Positions 26,401 through 36,100 of a stretch of DNA of 64,000 nt are shown in pieces. This stretch comes from Eleginops maclovinus. Taxonomy: Eukaryota; Chordata; Actinopteri; Perciformes; Eleginopidae. Under the pieces are notes generated by a model that saw only the letters and a list, made by a program, of their open reading frames with translations, searched no databases and was not told where the DNA came from. The stretch is from assembly GCF_036324505.1 (NCBI RefSeq), contig NC_086355.1, positions 20,884,518-20,948,517 on the forward strand, given 5' to 3'. The position numbers and the translations under genes were made by a program. The first letter of the stretch is position 1. Each line of letters begins with the position of its first letter.

Positions 26401-28411
26401 GGCGGTTCTGCCGTACTACCCATTGAGCCCCCACCCCAACCACCTGTGGAGCCCAGATATCCCCCGCAGTATGATCCCAGATTCCCAGACCCCAGACAGA
26501 CAGGTCACACAGATGGACGGTTAGTCCCCCACCAGACTGACAACAGATACCCTGTAACTCCCAGAAGACCCAGCCTCCCCATCCCGCAGCCTGCCGCCCC
26601 TGTTGACCCGTCAGCATCAGGAGTGAGTACAGCGCCATTAAGAGGGCATGAACACAACTGTCAATGAGTTCATTATAGAGGGTCTCATGCTTGGTTAATG
26701 CAGGATAAATAAGTGTCGTCACCCTAAAAAAAACTTGATAATAGTGTAATATATGTATATTCTATTTGGTTATCAATTAAAGGGAAAGATGATCAGATAG
26801 CAAAAAAAGACAAAAGCCCCACCAAAGGTTTGTAGGACAGAGAAGCAGCATATCTGTTGTCATTGACCTTTGCACAAGAGGCACATCCAATACCTGCCTC
26901 TCCTGTCCTGTGTTCATATTGAATACATTTTATTAGGCAAATGTGTTCTTCAGAGTATGCTGATCGTTTAATAGCTATGTAGAAATAGAAAGAGCAAAGG
27001 GATTAATTGGACGCCTAATTGGGATTGTTTTATTTGTTGCTCATTGTCAGTATTGACGTTTTACTGAAAAATGTATATATGAAAGAATATTGAATCTACT
27101 GAAAGTGAAAGGTTGATACTTTAATGGTTCTGAAGGACTTCAAATCTATCTTTCACATTCATGTTGCTTCAATCATTTGCTACCTATCAACAATCCTATT
27201 AACAGTCTAGTTATATTATATCTTAAGACCGGATAAGGGTCACACATTGTTGGACAGTGATATTTATCGAGAACATTTTCATTTGAAAAACAAATCTCCA
27301 TTAGTCCCACAGATAGCTCTCTGCTGCAAAGTAACCTGTGAAAGTGTTGGGCAGTGTCAACCCCTTTGTCTCCTTATTTTAGCACTGCATCTTAAAACAA
27401 AATGTCTTCAAAATAAAATATTAACATAACTGACCCTATACCAATGTCTAACAAGACCCGGTCATACAGAGGCAGCCGTTTTAACAGAACCCTGTTTCTT
27501 CCTCCTCAGCTACATATCATCGCCTTGAACGCCCCTCAAACTGGCAACATGCGAGGAATTCGTGGAGCCGACTTCCTGTGCTTCCAGCAGGCCCGCGCTG
27601 TCGGCCTGAAGGGAACTTTCAGGGCTTTCCTGTCCTCTAAGCTTCAAGACCTGTACACCATCGTCCGCAGGGCAGACCGGGACAACTTCTCCATCGTCAA
27701 CCTCAAGGTGAGAAACTCCTGCCGGGAGACGTGGCACACTGCTTAAGGGCCAAATTAGCCTTCTGCTCAAAAAACATGTGTTTACAGGTGTGTAGACAGG
27801 CTGAACCCCACTGATACACAGTTTTTATATATATAAAAAAAAAAACTAGCTTATGGACTGCAATAAATTATATTCTATAAATCTTACTGCTTTATGAAGA
27901 ACAAATCATAGGAAGAATACACTTTAAAAGGCATTATATTCTCTTCCTCGCAGGACCAAGTGTTGTTGGACAGTTGGGAGTCTATGTTTGGGGACAACGC
28001 GCGCAAAATGAGGGAGAATGTACCGATCTACTCCTTCGACGGTAGAGACATCCTCAGGGACAGCGCATGGTGAGTTGTTTGTTCACTTAGCTTAACATTA
28101 ATTCAATACAGCATCCCGTCTTTAGCAGCAGTCTATATTTGGCTCGTACTGTACATTGTATATTTTGACTTAAGTGCTTGTTTTTGCTTATCTTCAGGCC
28201 AGAGAAAATGGTCTGGCATGGATCAAACAACAAAGGCCACCGGCAAACAGACCACTACTGTGAAACATGGCGGGCGGGAGACCACGCTGTGTCTGGCCTG
28301 GCATCGTCACTACAGAGCGGACACCTCCTGCAGCAGAGCTCCAGCAGCTGCTCAGGCTCCTACATCGTCCTCTGCATTGAGAACGCCTTCACAACACACT
28401 CCAAAAAATAA
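8620..28411 (+). CDS. col18a1: Collagen alpha-1(XVIII) chain, 3' portion (38 exons, ends with endostatin)
   Basis: Secreted basement-membrane multiplexin (collagen/heparan-sulfate proteoglycan). Thirty-eight exons bounded by AG...GT sites join in one frame: 3,327 bases, 1,108 residues plus stop. Order: acidic/Pro-rich leader, Gly-X-Y blocks broken by short non-collagenous segments, trimerisation segment (25544-26209), Pro-rich hinge (26305-26622), endostatin (27510-28411). Type XVIII rather than XV is favoured by the NEVAEVQPP start of the hinge and by MRGIRGADF and FQQARAVGL in endostatin; a few endostatin stretches ([10 protein letters not shown]) are closer to type XV, so the paralogue call is good but not absolute. 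Two acidic Ser-Gly sites (DMEGSG) suit heparan-sulfate attachment and three RGD tripeptides occur. Most introns are phase 0, as in fibril-associated/multiplexin genes. The signal peptide and laminin-G/TSPN exons are not seen and should lie upstream. Teleosts often keep two copies (a/b); I cannot say which this is. Confidence 0.93.
9297..9815. mobile_element. hAT-type MITE (agtaaaagta family), second copy
   Basis: Starts gaggtgggaaaagtactcaa and has gagtaaaagtagaagtacc on the left and ctcaagtaaagtacaagtacc on the right, i.e. long inverted terminal regions. The right end is eroded. Lies in the intron between 8698 and 10715. Confidence 0.65.
10715..10777 (+). CDS. col18a1: col18a1 exon 2 of window: start of the collagenous region
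   Basis: Acceptor gtgttcag, donor gtgggt, 63 bases, phase 1 to phase 1, so it fits between the exons at 8620 and 11611 with or without being used. Reads [15 protein letters not shown] then LPGSSG; the last residues start the Gly-X-Y pattern continued by the next exon. The donor is weaker than its neighbours. Confidence 0.6.
11418..11444. repeat. (CA)n microsatellite
   Basis: About 13 CA units in an intron. The overlapping His/Thr ORF is an artefact of the repeat. Confidence 0.9.
11611..11735 (+). CDS. col18a1: col18a1 exon: Gly-X-Y block
   Basis: Acceptor cgctttcag. With the carried G it reads [16 protein letters not shown] and continues with [12 protein letters not shown] and a Ser/Gly-rich tail. 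Phase 1 to 0. The donor gttcgg is non-consensus beyond GT. Confidence 0.85.
12384..12410 (+). CDS. col18a1: col18a1 27-base collagen exon
   Basis: Three Gly-X-Y triplets (GEPGEKGTK) between ccttttag and gtgagt, phase 0. Exons of 27 bases recur in this gene. Confidence 0.85.
12598..12804 (+). CDS. col18a1: col18a1 exon: Gly-X-Y blocks with an interruption
   Basis: 69 codons. Gly-X-Y ([17 protein letters not shown]), a non-collagenous break rich in Ser, Val and Gly (about residues 30-44), then Gly-X-Y again to the end. Donor gttagt. Confidence 0.85.
13007..13033 (+). CDS. col18a1: col18a1 27-base collagen exon
   Basis: GDPGEDGKT, acceptor tttgtcgcag, donor gtaagt, phase 0. Confidence 0.85.
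13196..13258 (+). CDS. col18a1: col18a1 collagen exon, 21 codons
   Basis: Seven Gly-X-Y triplets starting [10 protein letters not shown] and ending GLKGDK, between cacag and gtaaga, phase 0. Confidence 0.88.
13346..13423 (+). CDS. col18a1: col18a1 collagen exon with an RGDS motif
   Basis: Begins GDRGDSQPG, giving an RGDS tetrapeptide, then [12 protein letters not shown] and a short IRS exit from the helix. Phase 0, donor gtgagt. Confidence 0.88.
13526..13576 (+). CDS. col18a1: col18a1 non-collagenous exon with DMEGSG
   Basis: 17 codons: [17 protein letters not shown]. No Gly-X-Y. The acidic Ser-Gly is a typical glycosaminoglycan attachment site, consistent with collagen XVIII being a heparan-sulfate proteoglycan. 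Donor gtcagt. Confidence 0.85.
13777..13899 (+). CDS. col18a1: col18a1 collagen exon with Ser/Thr-rich break
   Basis: Opens [16 protein letters not shown], is broken by a Ser/Thr-rich run, then returns to [12 protein letters not shown]. 41 codons, phase 0. Confidence 0.88.
14010..14072 (+). CDS. col18a1: col18a1 collagen exon, 21 codons
   Basis: Seven uninterrupted triplets from [10 protein letters not shown] to GPKGEK, acceptor tctctgtag, donor gtaatg. Confidence 0.88.
15144..15188 (+). CDS. col18a1: col18a1 collagen exon, 15 codons
   Basis: [15 protein letters not shown] between cactag and gtgagg. The preceding intron of about 1.07 kb holds nothing I recognise. Confidence 0.87.
15848..15979 (+). 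CDS. col18a1: col18a1 collagen exon, 44 codons
   Basis: Long Gly-X-Y run including [19 protein letters not shown], leaving the helix with SGYRVGF. Donor gtaagt. The ORF on the opposite strand is only a shadow. Confidence 0.9.
16307..16378 (+). CDS. col18a1: col18a1 exon with second DMEGSG site
   Basis: Starts [13 protein letters not shown], a second acidic Ser-Gly site closely matching the one at 13526, then [12 protein letters not shown]. Same layout as the earlier helix-exit/Ser-Gly/helix arrangement. Confidence 0.88.
17065..17091 (+). CDS. col18a1: col18a1 27-base collagen exon
   Basis: GSPGLPGLP, acceptor tatttcag, donor gtaagt. Confidence 0.85.
17752..17850 (+). CDS. col18a1: col18a1 collagen exon, 33 codons
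   Basis: Eleven triplets from [13 protein letters not shown] to GFPGPQ, acceptor cctctgcag, donor gtaaaa. A 1.25 kb intron without recognisable content follows. Confidence 0.9.
19099..19134 (+). CDS. col18a1: col18a1 collagen exon, 12 codons
   Basis: [12 protein letters not shown] between ttctaacag and gtgaat. Confidence 0.87.
19339..19428 (+). CDS. col18a1: col18a1 collagen exon, 30 codons
   Basis: [18 protein letters not shown] and on, then a non-collagenous exit IIYQTDGN. Donor gtgagg. Confidence 0.88.
19521..19553 (+). CDS. col18a1: col18a1 short exon, 11 codons
   Basis: [11 protein letters not shown] between ccctacag and gtatgt. Imperfect triplets. Confidence 0.8.
19704..19739 (+). 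CDS. col18a1: col18a1 short collagen exon, 12 codons
   Basis: [12 protein letters not shown] between ctgtacag and gtaagt. It re-enters Gly-X-Y after the previous interruption. Confidence 0.82.
20272..20335. repeat. Retroelement-tail-like fragment
   Basis: cctttattaatccccatgg and ggggaaattcaggattcacc form a short sequence found at the ends of many fish retroelements, recalled from experience. Only about 60 bases remain. Confidence 0.45.
20978..21037 (+). CDS. col18a1: col18a1 collagen exon with RGDP
   Basis: [16 protein letters not shown] then YGVK. 20 codons in phase 0. Contains an RGD tripeptide. Donor gtgggg is weak, but the frame carries into the next exon. Confidence 0.85.
21132..21209 (+). 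CDS. col18a1: col18a1 exon: short helix and interruption
   Basis: GEKGEPG, then a non-collagenous [14 protein letters not shown], then LSGEK. Acceptor tgtgtgcag, donor gtgagt. Confidence 0.86.
21368..21403 (+). CDS. col18a1: col18a1 collagen exon, 12 codons
   Basis: [12 protein letters not shown] between cctgtag and gtaagt. Confidence 0.87.
21539..21592 (+). CDS. col18a1: col18a1 collagen exon, 18 codons
   Basis: Six triplets, [18 protein letters not shown], between gtcgtag and gtaagt. Confidence 0.88.
21755..21826 (+). CDS. col18a1: col18a1 exon: helix then Ser/Gly-rich exit
   Basis: [14 protein letters not shown] then [10 protein letters not shown]. The Ser-Gly pairs are further possible glycosaminoglycan sites, though less acidic than DMEGSG. 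Donor gtaagt. Confidence 0.87.
23178..23252 (+). CDS. col18a1: col18a1 collagen exon, 25 codons
   Basis: [17 protein letters not shown] then STPFDRFN. The preceding 1.35 kb intron is AT-rich with no element I recognise. Confidence 0.88.
23474..23504 (+). CDS. col18a1: col18a1 non-collagenous exon, phase 0 to 1
   Basis: [10 protein letters not shown] and a split glycine/alanine codon. Acceptor cttcatag, donor gtatga. The phase change is matched exactly by the next two exons. Confidence 0.82.
23859..23912 (+). CDS. col18a1: col18a1 collagen exon, phase 1 to 1
   Basis: With the carried [19 protein letters not shown] plus a split Gly. Acceptor ttcttctag, donor gtaaat. Confidence 0.86.
24036..24070 (+). 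CDS. col18a1: col18a1 non-collagenous exon, phase 1 to 0
   Basis: [12 protein letters not shown] between ctcccccag and gtaaac. It restores phase 0. Confidence 0.83.
24159..24290 (+). CDS. col18a1: col18a1 collagen exon, 44 codons
   Basis: [19 protein letters not shown], an interruption [13 protein letters not shown], then [12 protein letters not shown]. Contains an RGD. Donor gtgagt. Confidence 0.9.
24956..25106 (+). CDS. col18a1: col18a1 collagen exon, phase 0 to 1
   Basis: 50 codons plus one base: [35 protein letters not shown] and a non-helical TYRPNN. Donor gtgagc. The IGYDGR/YRPNN pattern matches the last collagenous part of the type XVIII family as I remember it. Confidence 0.9.
25261..25325 (+). 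CDS. col18a1: col18a1 last collagen exon
   Basis: [17 protein letters not shown] then ALSSG, phase 1 to 0. This is the end of the triple helix. Acceptor catttaaag, donor gtaagt. Confidence 0.9.
25544..25672 (+). CDS. col18a1: col18a1 NC1 trimerisation domain exon
   Basis: 43 codons with no glycine repeat: [17 protein letters not shown], then [17 protein letters not shown] and a basic RDGLRQVM. Multiplexins nucleate their trimer here (known for the family). The EGSLIYI and LYLRVRDG positions match that domain. Confidence 0.92.
26177..26209 (+). CDS. col18a1: col18a1 small exon after the trimerisation domain
   Basis: [11 protein letters not shown], acceptor ttaccctcag, donor gtaaga. The start matches the family's short linker into the hinge. 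Confidence 0.88.
26305..26622 (+). CDS. col18a1: col18a1 hinge exon, Pro-rich, 106 codons
   Basis: Begins [17 protein letters not shown], which matches the collagen XVIII hinge start and helps separate it from type XV. The rest is rich in Pro, Gln, His, Arg and Tyr with no cysteine, as expected for the protease-sensitive hinge from which endostatin is released. Ends in ASG before donor gtgagt. Confidence 0.9.
27510..27707 (+). CDS. col18a1: col18a1 endostatin exon A
   Basis: 66 codons: [60 protein letters not shown]. Classic start of the C-type-lectin-like endostatin fold, with the first conserved cysteine. The His-rich zinc-binding N-terminus seen in human endostatin is not evident just before it. 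Confidence 0.95.
27954..28069 (+). CDS. col18a1: col18a1 endostatin exon B
   Basis: [17 protein letters not shown], then [18 protein letters not shown], the Trp codon being split by the intron (TG|G). Donor gtgagt. Confidence 0.95.
28198..28411 (+). CDS. col18a1: col18a1 last coding exon, endostatin C-terminus
   Basis: [41 protein letters not shown] and THSKK, then TAA at 28409-28411. It supplies cysteines 2-4 of the four that form endostatin's two nested disulfides. Total endostatin about 175 residues, close to the 183 of the human fragment. Confidence 0.95.
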
Positions 28412-28958
28412 ACCCCATCCGTACCCCCTTTTATTTTCTTTGTTCTGGGCCCTAGTAAAACACAGATTTAATTCCCCGAGAACACGCCTGGTGAACATGT
28501 GGCGTCCAATGAACTGGCCCTGTGGCTCTTTGCCTGGCAGAGACGCTTTGTCTGCTCCTCCCCTCCACTAACGCCAAAGAGATGGGTCGAACAGAGGGGT
28601 GTTGGGACTCTTTCTCGGGGACTTTGGCACATATTTTCTCCAAGGGCCGAAACGAGAGCGAAGAAGCTTCTCAAATTGTATCCATTTTTCTAAGAAATTC
28701 TGTATATTACATGTTTGTTGTTCGTTTTTTTTTTTTTTGACACTATCAATGTTTTACCTTTGAACTGTTTATAAAATTGCTATATCCATCCTGTTATTTT
28801 TTATTTTAGGTATCGACCATATCCATATTTTCTCCAATTTCATTTCAGAATTGTGGGTTATGACGGGGAACAGCAAACTTTTAAAGACTATTTTAAAGAA
28901 GATAATAGATATTTATTTTTAAATGAAGTTATGTAAGGGAAAAAAATGATTTTGGAAA

Positions 28959-28964
28959 AATAAA
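28959..28964 (+). terminator. Polyadenylation signal AATAAA (proximal)
   Basis: AATAAA about 550 bases after the col18a1 stop, in an A-rich stretch. Confidence 0.5.
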
Positions 28965-29523
28965 AAAATGCTAAATACCCTCTTTTATATTCTACGCAGC
29001 ACAGAACATTGAATTCTTTTCAAAAAGAGCTCCTGAACAGAAACTGTGCCTTATTACACAACCAGGGCTGCTTTGCAAAACAAGCTCATATATGGAACCA
29101 TCCTCTGTATTCAACAGATGTGAAAATGTTGGTGGTTTTAGCTCGAGTTGCTTTCCCTTCACACTACATTTAAATGACCTTGTTGGACATGGACACTAAT
29201 GTAATGAATAATCCCACATCCAGAGGGCTAGATTCCTTCCAGCTGAAATTGAGCCCTTTGAATCTGAAATTATTTGCCCTTTTACCACTTTATAAAAAGC
29301 GACTAGTGAGTAAGCTGGAAATGATTAGTTTGCTTCTAATCAATCTGGAGTGATTGCTGTCCTGGGTTTCAGGGACAGAAAAACAGTATGTTGAGGAGAG
29401 AGCGGTTTTAGCCTTGTTTGCATTTCAGACACTAACCTGGCCATAGAGCTGCTGAAGTCTTGATGAACCTGTGGATATCGATTTTTAGAACAAATTGTGC
29501 TGTACTGTTTCTCCCAGGCACTG

Positions 29524-29529
29524 AATAAA
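29524..29529 (+). terminator. Polyadenylation signal AATAAA (distal)
   Basis: AATAAA followed by a T/G-rich stretch (29550-29575), about 1.1 kb after the stop. Context is better than at the proximal signal. Confidence 0.5.
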
Positions 29530-32500
29530 AGTCTTGTTCAACTACAACAATAATTTGATGTCTTGTAAATGTCTTTACAGTGTTTTAAATTCTCTAAATA
29601 CCAAATCGCTCCATCTCATGACGATCTGTGGCCATGATACGCTCCACCCTTCAGCCCTGAGCGGCAGTTGTATGTCCCGCTCAATGTGATGCTGCTGTGG
29701 GCATTGACTGCACCACAAATCAGGGTCTCCTGTGGCAGTGACAGGAGCTCAATACATCCTGGTCATTCATCATCTACTAACCATCACAGTTAAACGGCAA
29801 TATGTGGAATCTTCAGAAAACCCTTGCTATTATTAATGACATCTGTGGCTTTTAAATGAACTGCAGTCAGCACCCTGATGCTCACACTCACACACATGCT
29901 CCTACACCTAAAGAAACCATTCAGGGCAATAGCTTAAACAATAATGTGAACTAATGCTAATCAGCATGACTCTACCATCTGTAATGTTCCAGAACAAACA
30001 TTATGGTCCGTCGGCTCAATGATGCTAACTAGCTTGCCCTTTGAAAATACGTTTTCAGCTAACCTTAGGAAGCAACTGGTCTGACACCTGTTAAAGCAGT
30101 TGACAGTCTAACCTTAACTTAGTTAAGATTCATGGAAGCTGGTTGGCCTTCTCTGCTTTTCATTGCTTTTGTCTATCTTTAGTTTTACAGCTTTGCTTCG
30201 TAAAGCAATTTGACGAACTAGCTTAATAAGATATCCCCTCCAATAGTAATTTGCTAGCAAAACATTAGCCAGCTAGCAAGCTAGGGTAAGCCAGCAAGCT
30301 GCAACTTAGCTAGGCTAAATTGATCTGTGTTGGTTACTTTTTATCTATATCTGAGAAAGAAATTAGCAAAACGGCAAGCTAGCTAATTTACCAGCCTGAT
30401 AAGGCCGAAGAGTCAGAATAAACTACCCAACGCCATCCACCCTTGGCTATTCACTGCATCAGCTACTACCAGGGTAACAGAAATAAACGTCATAACCTTT
30501 GGAATTTTACGGTGAAACCAGAACGAGTCTTTTATACACATGACAACAGGCTTCAAACAACAGAGAGTCCAGGAAGGACCCAGTTTTCAGGCTATGTTCC
30601 CATCTTTACACATTTGAAATACAAAACAAGAATACATGTATTTGTTTTACAAATGACCTTTAATCTTCAATCCGTTTCTTCTTCAAATGGTTGCATTATT
30701 AACTTATTTGGACACTATTACCACAGTCCTACATTTCCTGGACATGTCAAGATGGACTATTTTCACGAATAAAATTACCAGGAGATACATATACATTCGC
30801 TGTATGTCTACATGCAAAGTGGATTTTAAAAGAGGACTGAATTAGGTCACAGTCATTGGCAATAGCTCATAAAATCCCCTTAAATCTCTTCTTAAAAGTA
30901 AGGAGGCGCTTTAAGATAATATTTGATTAAGAAGATTAATTTGAATTATACAGAGTTGGCCTAATTTAGTAGGTAATTTAAGATGATACAGTGTGCCGAC
31001 TAAAAGAGAGTTTCTTACAAGCAGGTGGTTAAAGTGGACACTACCTTATTTATTCCTGTGATTGAATAATAACTTTGATCACAGTGTTAATAAAGCAGGA
31101 CAAAGAGGGTCGGCAACAAAGACAGCTCTGTATCAAGTACACCAAGGTGTGGTATTGAAGGGTCTGCTTAAATACATGCCTGTTTAGTAGGTTTGGTATC
31201 GTTTGATTTGAATCTTTGGGGTTGCGCTTTTCAATTCCGCTTCTTCTGCCTTTTTGATTTGGTTCTTTCAGGGGGTCAAAACATGTCAAATGCTTTTTTT
31301 TTTCCTTTTAATAAAACATATAAAGACCTTTTTAAAATTTTAAGGAACGGCTTCCTGTGCTCACAACCCTTATTTATCTTCTCACAATCTTCATTTTGCC
31401 GAGCCTCACACAGTAAATAGAGAGCATCTTGAGTTCCTGTTCCTAACCCTACTGTTAAGTTGTTATCACCCAATTATGTACCACAAAAAAATAGTCTTAC
31501 AATCATCCTCTGAGGGTAAGGGGCTGTATTTCTGTGGTTCCTGTGAAGCTAACGGATATCTGGGCCAAATGCAAACGGAATCCGAGAGTCTAATGTGTTC
31601 TGCTTCTCATTCATATTAGCAGCATATGAAAATCATACGTATCTCACTCATTGATTTTTGACTTTCATTCATAGATTAAACGAAGCTTGAGAAGGACTGA
31701 TGAGTTGTAGTTTAGCAGGGAACAATTTCTTGGCTTCCTGGCATATTTTCACCACAAGTTTGCCAGAGGACCAGCTGGCAAACAAACAACATAGAATGTG
31801 TTAATTAGTGAGCTTCAGAGGCCTCCACCTCCATGCTATTTAGCATCATTGGTGGTGTGGTGACTGCTAGCCATCTGGGGACTGCAACTCTCTGGGATGG
31901 AAGATCTACATGTGGAGTGTGTACCAAACGAAACCTCCATCATGTCTAGATATGGACATGGATCTCATATGGTATATGTTTAAAAGTGCACCACACCATG
32001 TTCATGTTATGATTTGTTTATGTTGTAATATTTTCTGTAAAGGAATCTAAGACAGATGGCAAGAAAAAGCAAAGAGATTCTGTATTAACTCAGTGTTTGG
32101 TCTTAAAGCACATGCACAATAGTACTGTAGAAAACGCATCGTATTGTGAATCTGCACTTTAACAGGACTGAGATATAACAGCTGCACAGCATAATGCTGT
32201 TTTTAACACCTCCAAATGACAAAGAGTGTGGTAGACATTAGATATGAAGTACTACAAATGAAGGGAAAGGAAGAAACCTTGTAAGACTGGGATTGCTGTT
32301 TACATAAGGGAAGTATTGACAGAAAATGTAACCGAATCTGAATCATTTTTTTTGTTGATGCTCAAAACTGTTTCCAGAATATACTACAGAATAAGCAGAT
32401 TTCTGTTAAAGATGAAATCATTGTAATTCATCCTGTTGGGGCATGAAAGTCTGAAACAAATGTAAAAGCACTCAATCCAATAGTCATTGAGACAATTTAC

Positions 32501-33110
32501 CGAACAACCATAAATGTCCAACTTCTTTAGGCGATATAAGAAAAATGACGGGGTTCCACCAATGTCAATAAGATTAAAGGACAATTATCCTCTGGAAACA
32601 ATGAATATATACAATGTTGTTTTGTTCCAACTCAGCAAGATATTGAGATGTCTCACTCACATTTGGATAGGAACAGGTTGACCTTATAGTCCTGCAGGAA
32701 AAGCAGTGCATCACAAAAGGTCAGAACGAGTCTTCTAGTGGGAAACATCTCTGTACTCAATTCCACAGCAATTCATCCTCAGGTTGGCAGAACATGTACT
32801 TTTTTAACAACAATCTCAACCTTCTGGTGGCATTTGGGGAAAAGTCAGAGGATCACCAAAGCCAATCAAATATTCAAGGAACAATTCATATTGGTAATCA
32901 ATATAAACAAATACCTAGTGTCATAAATTGTGAGTTTCAATACCCTGCAGCCAATATCAATCAATGGCTAACAGATAAATGATTGTATGTTTAGGGTTTT
33001 CTATGCTCAGTTTATTGAAAGTATTACAGGGTTTTCTCTAGAAAAATATAGTTTTAGGGCAAAACTGTGGCTCTGATCTTGTATATAAGATATATCAATT
33101 CTCCTGAGAA

Positions 33111-33147
33111 CATGGCGCCCGTACACAAGATGGCGCCGCGGACGTAA
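33111..33147. promoter_or_regulatory. CpG-rich patch with two YY1-like motifs
   Basis: catggcgccc and caagatggcgccgcgg in 37 bases, surrounded by AT-rich sequence. The aagatggcg core is the YY1 recognition motif. It could be a promoter of a non-coding RNA or of an old retroelement. Weak evidence. Confidence 0.25.
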
Positions 33148-36100
33148 ACAACAACGCAACATTGGAGCTCATTAAAAACAAAGTTGTAACAGAAATATTG
33201 TTTTCTGGCATCACTAAGATTTTACTTTGAAAATCAGCTAAAATATCGATTTAGACAAAACCCTGATATTATGCACTATTTATCATATCATATATCTTTA
33301 CTTAGTACAGAAAATATCATCATTAACACGGCGCCTGACAAGGTGCTTAGAGCCAGTTACGTGTAGGCTAACTTGTGTATTAGCTTGCTTTTTAGCACTG
33401 TTAATATTGGTTAACTCTATAAAGTTCCTGGACATGTAAACAGGTCTTCACTCTAAAACAGAGGACATGTGAACACTGAAACACTTTGCCAGGGTCGGTT
33501 TCTTTCAAGATTGACATTTCAATAAAGTGTCGTCGAAGATGGTATTAAATATTTTGAGGCTGAAGGCATCATCTTTAGTGGCATGTCGTTTAAGAATCAA
33601 GCGCGTCTGAATTTATCTATGCGCCCACCCCGTAATAAAAAGCGAACATCCCCAAAAATAATTAGTAAATTCAGTCACTTCCCACTCGATTTCATCAAAT
33701 CTGCCTCTTAAGCGCTTCCACCCGCTGAGCAGCCTTACGAGAGCTGCAAGGCTTATATTAATTGACTGGGGGGATGTAGTGGGGCTCAGGGAAAAATAAA
33801 CTAGCATCATAACTCCTGTCCAATTTCTCAATGTCCTTGGTAAATCTTCAGGGGAAAACACAACTTACTGAGTGGCGTATTATCCATTTAAGTCTTCTTG
33901 ACTGAGTGAGGGTAGAGTGGGTGGGGGGTTGGAGGTTGGGATGTAATAACCCACAGCTGGCTTTGCTGTGAAAGCGCTATCACACTGGCTGCCTGAGGAA
34001 AGCTATATTTAGCGGGTGCTAAGTAATAACTAAGCAGTGAAATGATCCAGCTACGGTAATGATACAACAAGGTGACAACCAGATATTGTGGGACTTAATT
34101 ACGTCGAGGGGGGGCGGAAGCTAGAAGCCACAGTTGTCAGATCGTTGGTCCGTGTTTATACAACGCTGGTGACTCGCTGTCACGTTAACCCGACTCCAAC
34201 AATATCTTCACACGGCGCAGTTACAGAGTCACTTTGTTCTGTGACCTTCTACTGAGAAAAGCTGCTTTTAATGAAACCTCAGTATACAAAGGAGCACAAG
34301 TGTGTGTATAAAAACACTACTTTCCATATGTCACATCTTCATGTATCTCCATTTAAATGCATTCTGCCTCTAACTAAACTAACATGTTCCCCCGTGAAAT
34401 TAAAGGGTAATGCCTAAGGCAACGTTTGGGTAGTGTTTCGAGTACTTAAGGCCCACCGCAAGGCTTTCACATTTCCCTGACATTTAGATAGATAATGAGT
34501 AACAATCTCCCAGTCTTTAAATCCCCTTGTGGATCTTATGGCATTTAAGTCTCCCCCGCCTCCCTCCCGTCTTTAAATATTTGATGAGGAGGATGTTATC
34601 TGCACTGGATATTCCTGGCATTGGCTTTGACCACTTCAACATACCTGCTCTCTCTTTTACACTGACCGGGGTACAGTATATTGCTCAAACACCTCATATC
34701 CACTTTACATTTGACAGGATTCATTTAAAGTCAAGGTGAAGCCACTTCCTGTCAAGAGGGTTCAGGGACAGAGGGAAAGAAATCATGACGGTACCACACA
34801 GGTTAATACTGATTTCCCTATCAGTGATAACCTTCCCCAGTATTGATGCAATTTAAATAATGCAAATGTGCATTTGGTTTAGTGCACATTTGATGGGTTT
34901 TCCCAGATGACAATCCCACTAAAGAACCACAAATCTGACTAAATGATGAGTTACACTGTAGTTTGCTTTCACCTTTGTATCCCCCCCCAAAAAAATCTAT
35001 TATCCATTTGTGATAAAATACCATATAACATCATTTTGACGTTTTTTTTTGCGTTTTCTTTCTTGGTGAGACCTCCTTGATGGTGTAATTCAGAATTCCC
35101 CCGGGTCAGGTCCACGGCAGCACTTCACAGCTACCTCAGCAGCCTTACACGGCTCACTGCCTGCGGCCATCAGTGCCGATGGTTACATATTCGATGTGAC
35201 ATCTCCTTCCATCTTCTAATGAATTTTTTATGTCTCTTCCGCTCCCACTCACATGCAGCCGGGGCTCGTATTGGCCCTGTTCTGTAAACCTTTGCTACAT
35301 AAGTGACAGTGTTGCCTTTAGAATGTGTGACCCCCCCTCTGTGCTGCTATACATCGCTCTACCGTATGGTGCTCACTTATTGGATTGTCCGCTCTCGGTA
35401 ATGTTGTGTCGACACATCGGCAAGATCATTTACATCATTGTGATGTCCGAAGGGGAAAATCATGTCAAAAGACATCCATGAAATTATTTTTCTGACTGGG
35501 ATTCATGCATGTCAAAGATAAGCCCACATTATGAAGCTAAAGTCCAATACGAGATTTATTTTCTGATGGATCCCCGGTCTTAGGCTATGGATTTCACAGA
35601 AAGACAAACTTCAGTTTCACTCCCAGCTGAACTGACAGTTTGATGCCACACTTCGGCCGTGCATATCTGACCATGTTAGTGACGGCATCATTGGTCTTGA
35701 GGGTCGGACAGAAGATAATTCAAAAAGGGAGTAATGCGATCTACTGTTTTACCTTGAAGAAATAACACATTAGTTCTCGAAACCTTACTAGTATTTGTTA
35801 TAAACTGTACACACTGCTACTGAAAAAGCATATCAACCATTGAGAATCGATCAAATTTGGAAGAGGGTTCAGCATGGACGGATTGTCCTTTAGAAATCCT
35901 AATGGGTATTTATACAAATAACTCAAATTCTTCAATGATTTCTGAACTAAACGCTGCCGGTTCTATGTAAAGGCTGCACCAGCACAAAGTGAAATACACA
36001 TACCTGACAACCACGGCATAGGTCAGCTTAACGTGGGTTTCCACTGGAACTGCAACTACTGGCTGACCTTCAATATGGACGCCACTTCATTGGCAGCCAA

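Larger units (their letters stand above)
28412..29560 (+). other. col18a1: col18a1 3' UTR
   Basis: No further coding sequence. A T-run at 28728-28738 and two AATAAA signals suggest alternative ends near 28.98 and 29.55 kb. The ORFs seen here in other frames are shadows or chance. Confidence 0.6.
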
